A DNA stretch of 64,000 bases from Ruminococcus sp. Its GTDB lineage: Bacteria; Bacillota; Clostridia; Oscillospirales; Ruminococcaceae. Positions 42,114 through 49,628 of this stretch are shown piece after piece. The stretch is from NCBI GenBank assembly GCA_017470905.1, contig JAFUXL010000007.1, positions 234,177 through 298,176 on the forward strand. Direction: 5' to 3'. Position numbers and translations under genes: made by a program. The notes beneath the pieces were generated by a model that saw only the letters and a list, made by a program, of their open reading frames with translations, was not told the DNA's origin and made no database searches. How positions within the stretch are numbered: the first letter of the stretch is position 1; the number at the start of each line of letters is the position of its first letter.

Positions 42114-42739
42114 ACAGACCTATAAGAATGGCTCTCACAAAGGGCAGACTTGAAAAGGATACAGTCGGACTTCTTGAAAAAATCGGCTTTGACTGCACAG
42201 CCGTCAGGGAAAAGGGCAGAAAGCTTATTCTTCCCGTCCCCGATGCAAATCTCGAAGTAGTCCTCGCAAAGGCAAATGATGTAATAACCTATGTTGAGCA
42301 TGGCGTATGCGATATGGGTGTTGTCGGAAAGGATACTATCATGGAAATGGGCGGTAAATTCTTTGAACTTGCCGACCTCGGCTTCGGAAAGTGCAAATTC
42401 GCCCTTGCATCTAAAAAGGGCTGGGATTTTTACAGGGGCTACGGAATTAAAACCATCGCCACGAAATATCCCAATGTCGCAAGAAAATTTTTCGAGAAAA
42501 AAGGCATGGACACGGAGATAATCAAGATAGAGGGTTCTGTTGAGCTTGCACCGCTGCTGGAGCTTGCGGACGGAATTGTCGATATAGTTGAAACAGGTAC
42601 TACCTTAAAGGAAAACGGGCTTGAAGTCATAGAGGACGTTGCACCCATTTCCGCAAGACTTATCGTCAATACAGTAAGCCTTAAAATGCGTCAGGCTGAA
42701 ATTGAAAGCCTTATCGAAAAAATAAAAAACCACATTTGA
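42110..42739 (+). CDS. hisG: ATP phosphoribosyltransferase, short form
   Basis: 209 residues. It lacks the C-terminal ACT-like regulatory domain, so it depends on HisZ. Substrate features are ALTKGRLEKDTV, the VCDMGVVGKDTI region and DGIVDIVETGTTLKENGL. It catalyses the first step of histidine synthesis (ATP + PRPP). Confidence 0.96.
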   Translation: MNRPIRMALTKGRLEKDTVGLLEKIGFDCTAVREKGRKLILPVPDANLEVVLAKANDVITYVEHGVCDMGVVGKDTIMEMGGKFFELADLGFGKCKFALASKKGWDFYRGYGIKTIATKYPNVARKFFEKKGMDTEIIKIEGSVELAPLLELADGIVDIVETGTTLKENGLEVIEDVAPISARLIVNTVSLKMRQAEIESLIEKIKNHI

Positions 42740-42853
42740 TTAATTCATAATTAAAGTTAAACCAGAGGAGAATTTTTGCTTTGCCATGAGAGTGAACGCA
42801 GCGCAGCGAACGAAAGCGCAAGGTTTCAAAGGCGCAATTTGACGATTTTAAAT
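42738..42853 (+). repeat. R2 end plus degenerate R1 hairpin, hisD
   Basis: R2 end TTAATTCATAATTAAAG at 42738-42756, then R1 at 42764-42853. Pairing is weaker in this copy (left AATTTTTGC, right GCGCAATTT; inner TTTGCC and GCGCAAG), and the loop is shortened. It ends GACGATTTTAAAT, then AAGGAG and ATG 42866. Confidence 0.8.
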
Positions 42854-42865
42854 AAGGAGAAAAAG

Positions 42866-44149
42866 ATGAAGAAAATATTTGCAGACGGTTCGGCTGAAAA
42901 AATATTCCTCGCCGAACTCAATAGAAGAGCAGGCGAAACCAATAAGAAAGTTACTGAAACCGTTTCGGCTATCATCGAAGATGTAAAGGAAAACGGCGAT
43001 ACTGCCGTGAATAATTATACCCTTAAATTTGACGGCAAGCTTCCGCAGTATTACGAAGTACCCCGTGATGTTATAAATGATGCGCTCACGGAAGCTGACG
43101 AAAGCTTTGTCAATGCCCTGCTCAATGCGCAGGAGAATATCGCAGACTTCCACAAAAGACAGGTCGAACAGGGCTTTATCAATGCCAAGGATAACGGTGT
43201 AATCCTCGGTCAGAGGGTCAGGGGTCTTGCAAGAGTAGGACTTTATGTCCCCGGCGGTACTGCCGCATATCCGTCAAGTGTTTTAATGAACGCCATTCCC
43301 GCAAAAATCGCAGGTGTAAAGGAAATCATAATGGTTACTCCGCCCCTTAAGGACGGCACTCCCAATAAGGATATACTTGTCGCAGCGGCTATATGCGGTG
43401 TTGACAGGATATTCCTCGCAGGCGGTGCGCAGGCTGTCGCAGCCCTTGCATACGGTACGGAGCAAATCCCCAAATGCGATAAGATAGTGGGACCCGGAAA
43501 TATTTTCGTTGCAACCGCAAAAAAGCTCCTTTACGGTACGGTTGATATTGATATGATTGCAGGACCCAGCGAAATACTTGTAATCGCAGACGATACCGCA
43601 GAAGCAAAATTTGCGGCGGCTGACCTTATGTCGCAGGCGGAACATGATGTCCTTGCCTCTGCTATTATGATTACCACGAGCGAAAAATTAGCCGACGATA
43701 CATTAAAGGAAATCGAAAGACAGAAAGAATATCTCTCCAGAAAGGGTATTATCGAAAAATCCCTCGACGATTACGGCGCAATTATTATAACTGACAGCAG
43801 GGAAAAATGTGCAGAGCTTGCCAATGAAATCGCTCCCGAACACCTTGAAGTATTAATGGAAAATCCCTTTGAACTCCTCGGAAGTCTCGACAATGCAGGC
43901 TCGATATTCCTCGGAAATTATGCGTCCGAACCTCTCGGAGACTATTTTGCGGGACCCAATCACGTTCTTCCCACAAGCGGCACGGCGAGATTTTTCTCAC
44001 CGCTCGGCGTTGCAAGCTTTACAAAGCGTACAAGTTATACATACTATACAAAGGAAGCACTTGCCGCCGCTAAGGACGATATTGTCCTCATTGCCGAAAG
44101 AGAGGGCTTGACTGCTCACGCAAATGCCATAAAAGTAAGATTTGAATAA
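42866..44149 (+). CDS. hisD: Histidinol dehydrogenase
   Basis: 427 residues. It has LYVPGGTAAYPSSVLM, VGPGNIFVATAKK, IDMIAGPSEILVIAD and DLMSQAEHD (zinc/catalytic His and Gln/His region), with later APEHLEV. It oxidises L-histidinol to histidine in two NAD steps. ATG 42866 follows AAGGAG; the upstream in-frame residues are encoded by R1 and are not part of the protein. Confidence 0.97.
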   Translation: MKKIFADGSAEKIFLAELNRRAGETNKKVTETVSAIIEDVKENGDTAVNNYTLKFDGKLPQYYEVPRDVINDALTEADESFVNALLNAQENIADFHKRQVEQGFINAKDNGVILGQRVRGLARVGLYVPGGTAAYPSSVLMNAIPAKIAGVKEIIMVTPPLKDGTPNKDILVAAAICGVDRIFLAGGAQAVAALAYGTEQIPKCDKIVGPGNIFVATAKKLLYGTVDIDMIAGPSEILVIADDTAEAKFAAADLMSQAEHDVLASAIMITTSEKLADDTLKEIERQKEYLSRKGIIEKSLDDYGAIIITDSREKCAELANEIAPEHLEVLMENPFELLGSLDNAGSIFLGNYASEPLGDYFAGPNHVLPTSGTARFFSPLGVASFTKRTSYTYYTKEALAAAKDDIVLIAEREGLTAHANAIKVRFE

Positions 44150-44335
44150 ATTCATAATTCATAATGCATAATTCATAATTGCCAATGCTTCGCATTGTCA
44201 GATATGACAGCTATAATTGAGCAAATTCAAAGTTGCTTGTGATAATAAATAAGCATAATAAAAAATTTGTGCATTATTTTAGAATGTTCATTCTAATAAT
44301 AGAATAAATTCTTAATTATGAATTATGCATTAATT
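44149..44335 (+). repeat. Full R2-R3-R2 composite element
   Basis: Left R2 (ATTCATAATTCATAATGCATAATTC, 44150-44180) with hairpin AATGC-TTC-GCATT, an inverted R3 core (TTGAGCAAATTCAAAG ... TTTGTGCATTATTTTAG ... ATGTTCATT), and right R2 (AATTATGAATTATGCATTAA, 44313-44333) running into GGGGGG of hisC. Confidence 0.8.
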
Positions 44336-44348
44336 AAGGGGGGTATAT

Positions 44349-45401
44349 ATGGGCTGGGAAGATAATGTACGAAAGGTTATTCCCTATGTTCCGGGTGAAC
44401 AGCCAAAAGATAAAGTTATAAAATTGAATACGAACGAAAACCCTTATCCGCCGTCGCCGGGTGTCAGGGATATTATTGATAATTTCAATATATCCGATAT
44501 GAGGCTTTATCCTCCGCCCGATGCGGATATATTGACGGGTGCAGTTGCCGAAAGATATAACCTCGAAAAAGAACAGATATTTGTCGGCGTAGGCTCTGAT
44601 GATGTAATATCAATGGCTTTTCTCACTTTCTTTAATTCCGATAAACCGATATTTTTCCCCGATATTACATATTCTTTCTATGACGTGTGGGCAGACGTGT
44701 ACCGCATACCATATGAGACTAAGCCGCTTAATCCCGATTTTACCATAAATCCCGATGATTACAGGGGCGAAAACGGCGGTATAATTTTCCCGAATCCCAA
44801 TGCCCCGACAGGTGTCCTCGAAAGCGTTGACATGATTGAGGATATAGTCAAATCAAATCCCGGTTCTGTCGTTATGATTGACGAGGCATATATTGATTTC
44901 GGCGGAAAGAGCTGTCTTGAACTGATTGACAAATACGAAAATCTCCTTGTTATACAGACTTTCTCGAAATCCCGTTCAATGGCAGGCATGAGGATAGGCT
45001 TTGCTATGGGCAGCAAAAAGCTTATTAAATATATGAACGATGTGAAGTTTTCGATAAATTCATATACGATGAATATCTTAACACAGATTTGCGGTGCGCA
45101 GGCAATAAGGGACGAGGAGTATTTCAGGAATACGGTTGATAAAATTATCTCAACCCGTGAGCGTTCAAAAATCAGGTTAAGGGAACTCGGCTTTGAATTT
45201 ACCGACTCGATGAGCAATTTTATCTTCGCAAAGCCGACTGAGAAGCCTGCGGCTTTCGTTTTTGAAGAATTGAAAAAGCGCAAAATATTTGTGCGCTACT
45301 GGAATAAGCCGATTATAAAGGATTATTTAAGAATAACTGTCGGAACAGATGAAGAGATGGATATTCTTTTCAGTGAACTGGGGGCGATTATTAATGGATA
45401 A
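44349..45401 (+). CDS. hisC: Histidinol-phosphate aminotransferase
   Basis: 350 residues, PLP fold type I. It has KLNTNENPYPPSPG, FPNPNAPTG, MIDEAYIDFGG and the PLP lysine in TFSKSRSMAGMRIGFAMG. It makes histidinol phosphate. Its stop lies inside the start region of hisB (8-base overlap). Confidence 0.96.
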   Translation: MGWEDNVRKVIPYVPGEQPKDKVIKLNTNENPYPPSPGVRDIIDNFNISDMRLYPPPDADILTGAVAERYNLEKEQIFVGVGSDDVISMAFLTFFNSDKPIFFPDITYSFYDVWADVYRIPYETKPLNPDFTINPDDYRGENGGIIFPNPNAPTGVLESVDMIEDIVKSNPGSVVMIDEAYIDFGGKSCLELIDKYENLLVIQTFSKSRSMAGMRIGFAMGSKKLIKYMNDVKFSINSYTMNILTQICGAQAIRDEEYFRNTVDKIISTRERSKIRLRELGFEFTDSMSNFIFAKPTEKPAAFVFEELKKRKIFVRYWNKPIIKDYLRITVGTDEEMDILFSELGAIING

Positions 45402-45984
45402 AATCAGAACAGGCGAAACCAGACGTGAAACCAAAGAAACGGATATATATATATTCATTCAGCTTGACGGCAGAGGCAGTGCGGATATTGATACGGGCAT
45501 AGGATTTTTTGACCATATGCTCACGGCATTTTCCGTTCACAGCGGAATAAGCATGACCATAAAGGTCAAGGGCGATTTGTACGTTGACTGTCATCATACT
45601 GTCGAGGATACGGGCATTGCGCTCGGACAGGCTCTCGGACAGGCTCTCGGCACTAAATCGGGAATTGTCCGCTATGGGACTTTTTATGTTCCCATGGACG
45701 AGGCTCTTGCGATGTGCAGTCTGGATATATCAAACAGACCTTTTCTTATATTCAATGCGGAATTTGAAAACCAGTCCTGCGGAGAATATGACTTATGCAT
45801 GACGGAGGAATTTTTCCGTGCGCTTGCTTTCAATGCAGGGATTACGATGCATATAAATCTTCTCTGCGGTTCAAACGACCACCACAAGGCGGAGGCGATA
45901 TATAAGGCTGTCGCTCATGCCCTTAAAGAAGCCGTTGAATATAATTCCGACGGCTCGGCTTTATCCACAAAGGGGGTACTTTAA
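45394..45984 (+). CDS. hisB: Imidazoleglycerol-phosphate dehydratase
   Basis: 196 residues. Manganese-binding motifs GFFDHMLTAFSVHS, DCHHTVEDTGIALG and NDHHKAEAIYKA are complete. It is monofunctional; no histidinol-phosphatase domain is fused and none is encoded nearby. ATG 45394 overlaps hisC by 8 bases. Confidence 0.96.
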   Translation: MDKIRTGETRRETKETDIYIFIQLDGRGSADIDTGIGFFDHMLTAFSVHSGISMTIKVKGDLYVDCHHTVEDTGIALGQALGQALGTKSGIVRYGTFYVPMDEALAMCSLDISNRPFLIFNAEFENQSCGEYDLCMTEEFFRALAFNAGITMHINLLCGSNDHHKAEAIYKAVAHALKEAVEYNSDGSALSTKGVL

Positions 45985-46583
45985 TGATAGCGGTTATCGA
46001 CTACGGAGCAGGAAATATTTTCAGCCTTAAAAATGCCCTTGATTATCTGGGAATTGAAAACAGGCTTGTAAGTGACGAGGACTCAATAAGAAACGCAGAT
46101 AAGATAATTCTCCCCGGAGTAGGGGCATTTCCTGCGGCTATGAAAATGCTTGACCAATCGGGTCTTACGGATATAATCAAGGAGGAGGCAAGGAAAAAGC
46201 CTTTTCTCGGAATATGTCTCGGTATGCAGCTTATGTTTGAGAAAAGCTATGAATTTGAGGAAACGGACGGTCTGGGTTTAATCGGGGGCTGTGTGGATAA
46301 AATTGATGAGCCTGACCTTATAATCCCGCATATGGGCTGGAATAAGCTTGAAGTTTTAAATAATTGCAGACTTCTCGACAATATCGGTGACAATGCATAT
46401 GTATACTTCGTACATTCATACAGGGGCTTCTGCGGTGATGAATACATATCCGCATATTCCGAATACGGCGGAAAAATTCCTGCAATTGTGTATGACGGAA
46501 AATATGCGTACGGCTGTCAGTTTCACCCCGAAAAATCGGGAGAAACAGGCTTGCAGATACTCAGAAACTTTATTAATTCATAA
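45984..46583 (+). CDS. hisH: Imidazole glycerol phosphate synthase, glutaminase subunit
   Basis: 199 residues, class I glutamine amidotransferase. The nucleophile elbow is GICLGMQLMFE, and the His/Glu pair lies in GCQFHPEKSGETG. It supplies ammonia to HisF. It overlaps hisB by one base (TAATG). Its last codons (N-S-stop) run into an R2 repeat. Confidence 0.96.
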   Translation: MIAVIDYGAGNIFSLKNALDYLGIENRLVSDEDSIRNADKIILPGVGAFPAAMKMLDQSGLTDIIKEEARKKPFLGICLGMQLMFEKSYEFEETDGLGLIGGCVDKIDEPDLIIPHMGWNKLEVLNNCRLLDNIGDNAYVYFVHSYRGFCGDEYISAYSEYGGKIPAIVYDGKYAYGCQFHPEKSGETGLQILRNFINS

Positions 46584-46712
46584 TTCATAATTATATCGTT
46601 TTCTAAAGGAATTTCTGTTTTTTTACTATCATCCATTCGGAAAATACAATCTGATTTATAACTGAAAAACAAAAAATTCCAAATTAATTATGAATTTTTA
46701 ATTATGCATTAA
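46573..46712 (+). repeat. R2-bounded composite element between hisH and hisA
   Basis: Left end TTCATAATTCATAATTATA, right end ATTAATTATGAATTTTTAATTATGCATTAA (by position 46683-46712). The interior is AT-rich and not clearly R3. The right end abuts AGGGGG of hisA. Confidence 0.7.
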
Positions 46713-46724
46713 CAGGGGGCTTTT

Positions 46725-47453
46725 ATGATTATTTTTCCTGCAATAGATATTAAAGACGGCAACTGTGTAAGGCTTTTCAGAGGAGATTTCAATACTGTCG
46801 AAAAAGTAGCCTCGGATTACCTCGAAACCGCAAAAGGCTTTGAGGACGCAGGCGCAGAATGGATTCATATGGTTGACCTTGATGGCGCAAAAGAGGGCAG
46901 ACCCGTCAATACTAAAATTTATACCGATGTTGCCGAAAAGACAAATCTGAAGGTTGAACTCGGCGGAGGTATAAGAAATATTGAGACTATCGAGGAATAT
47001 CTCAATATGGGTATTTCAAGGGTTATACTCGGCTCGGTGGCTCTTAAAAATCCTAAGCTTGTATCCGATGCGGTTGAAAAATTCGGCAGTGAGAAAATAG
47101 CTGTCGGCATTGATGCCGTAAATAAAATGGTTGCCGCAGAGGGCTGGCTTGAAGCGACTGATGTGAATTATATCGATCTCGCAAATCAGATGATAAATGT
47201 CGGAGTTAAATACTTTATCTTCACCGATATTTCAAAGGACGGCACTCTTTCGGGAGTGAATGCCGAGCAGCTTGAAGAATTAAACAACGCTGTCGGGGAC
47301 AGAGCATTTATTACAGCAAGCGGCGGAGTGCATACAATGGACGATATAATCATATGCAAGGAAATGGGACTTTATGCGGCTATCTGCGGAAAATCCATTT
47401 ACAAGGGTACTCTCAGTCTCAGAGAGGCAATAGAATATGCAAATGTGGAATGA
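46725..47453 (+). CDS. hisA: ProFAR isomerase
   Basis: 242 residues, beta/alpha barrel. It has FPAIDIKDGNCVRLFRGD, VELGGGIRN, TDISKDGTLSG and ASGGVHTMDDI. It isomerises ProFAR to PRFAR. It overlaps the following orf by 17 bases. Confidence 0.96.
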   Translation: MIIFPAIDIKDGNCVRLFRGDFNTVEKVASDYLETAKGFEDAGAEWIHMVDLDGAKEGRPVNTKIYTDVAEKTNLKVELGGGIRNIETIEEYLNMGISRVILGSVALKNPKLVSDAVEKFGSEKIAVGIDAVNKMVAAEGWLEATDVNYIDLANQMINVGVKYFIFTDISKDGTLSGVNAEQLEELNNAVGDRAFITASGGVHTMDDIIICKEMGLYAAICGKSIYKGTLSLREAIEYANVE

Positions 47454-47913
47454 AATAGAAACCGAGGAAGATATAGATTTCTTCATGAAAGTATCAGGCA
47501 GTATGCATGATTCTGTGTTGGTTTCTGCTGAATATTCCATGGGCTGCGGAAGTGTTAAAAATGGCATGATAATAAAGAATCAAAGCTGTAAATATGTACT
47601 CAGAATGATTTTTGACAGTGAATGGACTAAACGCATTGAAATGATTTTTACCGGTGTAAGGCATTTCAATATGTGCGGATTCAGGGATATTTACAGCAAT
47701 GAAATATATGGATGTTATCTTAAATTCCACACAAATCTTATGGGGAAAACCCGTGACGACAGGCTTATTGTATGGTCTGACGGATATTTTTCCCCTGAAG
47801 TTTATGGAACAAGTATTGATTTGAAAAACTGTGATTCTTCATTCATTATTGCAGACAGCTTGAAATGGAGATTCATAAAAAAGGAGGCTGAAAAATGCTC
47901 GCAAAAAGAATAA
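47437..47913 (+). CDS. Unknown protein inserted between hisA and hisF
   Basis: 158 residues, start ATG 47437 inside the end of hisA (17-base overlap) and end inside hisF (19-base overlap). It has no signal peptide or membrane helix. The pattern [15 protein letters not shown] ... [10 protein letters not shown] ... [13 protein letters not shown] resembles an uncharacterised clostridial family with an HDS motif and a beta-rich body. I do not recognise a catalytic motif. Its codon use and AT content are close to its neighbours, with slightly more AT. The tight coupling on both sides means it is co-translated with histidine enzymes, but a role in histidine synthesis is not shown. Confidence 0.8.
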   Translation: MQMWNEIETEEDIDFFMKVSGSMHDSVLVSAEYSMGCGSVKNGMIIKNQSCKYVLRMIFDSEWTKRIEMIFTGVRHFNMCGFRDIYSNEIYGCYLKFHTNLMGKTRDDRLIVWSDGYFSPEVYGTSIDLKNCDSSFIIADSLKWRFIKKEAEKCSQKE

Positions 47914-48650
47914 TTCCGTGTCTCGATGTGAGAAACGGAAAGGTAGTTAAAGGCGTAAATTTCGAGGGAGTAAAAGATGTCGGCGACCCCGTTGAATATG
48001 CCGAGGAATACAACAGACAGGGTGCGGACGAAATCGTATTTTATGACATTACTGCTTCATATGAGGGCAGGGGAGTTTTCCTCGATGTTGTGCGTGAGAC
48101 AGCTAAGAAAGTGTTCGTACCGCTTACTGTCGGGGGCGGCATAAAGACTGTCGATGACATAAGGGAGACACTCCGTGCAGGTGCGGACAAGGTTTCCGTC
48201 AATTCGCAGGCAGTCAAAAATCCGCAGTTAATCAAGGACGGTGCGGATATTTTCGGCAGTCAGTGCATATGCGTGGGAATTGATGCAAAGAAAATCGCCG
48301 AAAACAAATGGACTGTCTACATAAACGGCGGACGTGTTGACATGGGTCTTGACCTGATAGAATGGGTTCATACGATTGAAAAACTCGGCGCAGGCGAAAT
48401 ATGTCTGAACTCGATAGATGCTGACGGCACAAAAAACGGCTTTGATATTCCCATGCTGAAAGCCGTATGCGATAATTGTTCGCTCCCCGTGATAGCAAGC
48501 GGAGGTGCGGGAAAAATCAATGATTTTGCGGAAGTATTCGAGGAAACGGGTGCAACCGCCGCACTTGCGGCTTCTCTGTTCCATTTCAGGGAGCTGACTA
48601 TTCAGGAAGTAAAAGCCTATTGCAGAAACAGAGGAGTAATTATACGATAA
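47895..48650 (+). CDS. hisF: Imidazole glycerol phosphate synthase, cyclase subunit
   Basis: 251 residues. Catalytic Asp in [14 protein letters not shown], and the second in [29 protein letters not shown] and VIASGGAGK are present. It partners HisH, splitting PRFAR into IGP and AICAR. AAAGGAGG at 47880 gives the start. Confidence 0.96.
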   Translation: MLAKRIIPCLDVRNGKVVKGVNFEGVKDVGDPVEYAEEYNRQGADEIVFYDITASYEGRGVFLDVVRETAKKVFVPLTVGGGIKTVDDIRETLRAGADKVSVNSQAVKNPQLIKDGADIFGSQCICVGIDAKKIAENKWTVYINGGRVDMGLDLIEWVHTIEKLGAGEICLNSIDADGTKNGFDIPMLKAVCDNCSLPVIASGGAGKINDFAEVFEETGATAALAASLFHFRELTIQEVKAYCRNRGVIIR

Positions 48651-48695
48651 TTCATAATTCATAATGCATAATTCATAATTATGCATTAATTAAAA
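48647..48695 (+). repeat. Minimal R2 inverted repeat between hisF and hisI
   Basis: ATAATTCATAATTCATAATG followed by its inverse AATTATGCATTAATTAAA, ending next to AAGGAG of hisI. Confidence 0.8.
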
Positions 48696-48708
48696 TTAAG
48701 GAGAATTT

Positions 48709-49047
48709 ATGATAAAAATTGATATTAACGATTTGGATAAATTTTTCGTCAAGGGAGAATTAATTCCTGCGATATGCTACGAGGTCAACACAAAAACGGT
48801 GTTAATGCTTGCCTATATGAACAAGGAGAGCCTTAAAAAAACCCTCGAAACGGGTTACACATGGTTTTGGAGCAGGTCAAGGCAGGAATATTGGAATAAG
48901 GGTGCGACTTCGGGACACCTTCAGAAAGTGGTTTCTATCTATGGCGACTGCGATAACGATACATTGCTTGTCAATGTTGAACAGACGGGTGCTGCCTGTC
49001 ATACGGGAAGTTACAGTTGTTTCTTCAATGAAATTTACGGAGAATAA
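48709..49047 (+). CDS. hisI: Phosphoribosyl-AMP cyclohydrolase
   Basis: 112 residues. It has [34 protein letters not shown] and the zinc motifs DCDNDTLL and GAACHTG. It is monofunctional; the pyrophosphohydrolase is the separate hisE gene. Confidence 0.96.
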   Translation: MIKIDINDLDKFFVKGELIPAICYEVNTKTVLMLAYMNKESLKKTLETGYTWFWSRSRQEYWNKGATSGHLQKVVSIYGDCDNDTLLVNVEQTGAACHTGSYSCFFNEIYGE

Positions 49048-49054
49048 TAAAATA

Positions 49055-49149
49055 AGAGGAAATTTGCGTCCTTGACGTGTGAACGAACAGAATGTAATGA
49101 AGTGAGTGAATAGTCAAGCCATCAATGACGTAAATTGACGATTTTAAAT
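49055..49149 (+). repeat. R1 hairpin repeat, hisE copy 1
   Basis: Outer arms AATTTGCGTC/GACGTAAATT (one G-T wobble); inner arms CTTGAC/GTCAAG. Confidence 0.9.
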
Positions 49150-49150
49150 C

Positions 49151-49245
49151 AGAGGAAATTTTTGCCCTTGTGCTGAAAGTGAACGAAACGGAGTGAAGTG
49201 AACGAAAGCACAAGTTCCAAAAGGCGAAAATTGACGATTTTAAAT
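49151..49245 (+). repeat. R1 hairpin repeat, hisE copy 2 (gene-proximal)
   Basis: Outer arms AATTTTTGCC/GGCGAAAATT (one T-G wobble); inner arms CTTGTGCT/AGCACAAG. It ends TAAAT, then AGAGGAG and ATG 49261. Confidence 0.9.
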
Positions 49246-49260
49246 CAGAGGAGTAATATT

Positions 49261-49599
49261 ATGACAGTTTATGAAGAAATTTTTGAGGTAATCAAAGAGA
49301 GAAAAAAACAGTACGAAAACGGTACTGCCGCAGAAAATTCCTACACCTGCTATCTTTTCGGCAAGGGCGTTGACAAAATATGCAAAAAGGTCGGAGAAGA
49401 AGCTACAGAGACGGTTATAGCCGCAAAAAACGGCGATAACGGTGAGCTTAAAAACGAAATAAACGATTTGCTTTATCATATAATGGTACTCTGTGCAAAT
49501 CAGGGTCTTGAATGGTCGGAGGTCGAAAAAGTCCTCGATGAGAGAAACGAGAAAATCGGAAACCTTAAAAAATTCCACGAGGTTGATAAAAATACATGA
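49261..49599 (+). CDS. hisE: Phosphoribosyl-ATP pyrophosphatase
   Basis: 112 residues, all-alpha MazG-like fold. SYTCYLFGKGVDKICKKVGEEATETVIAAK and the EINDLLYHIMVL helix are characteristic (described in parts, residues about 27-80). Last gene of the his operon. ATG 49261 follows AGAGGAG; the longer in-frame start at 49198 is inside R1. Confidence 0.95.
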   Translation: MTVYEEIFEVIKERKKQYENGTAAENSYTCYLFGKGVDKICKKVGEEATETVIAAKNGDNGELKNEINDLLYHIMVLCANQGLEWSEVEKVLDERNEKIGNLKKFHEVDKNT

Positions 49600-49604
49600 A
49601 AAAA

Positions 49605-49628
49605 TCCCCCGTATGGGGGAATTTTTTT
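49605..49628. terminator. Terminator between hisE and metG
   Basis: TCCCCC-GTAT-GGGGGA stem, followed by ATTTTTTT on the plus strand and A-rich sequence on the other side. It overlaps the metG stop. Confidence 0.8.
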
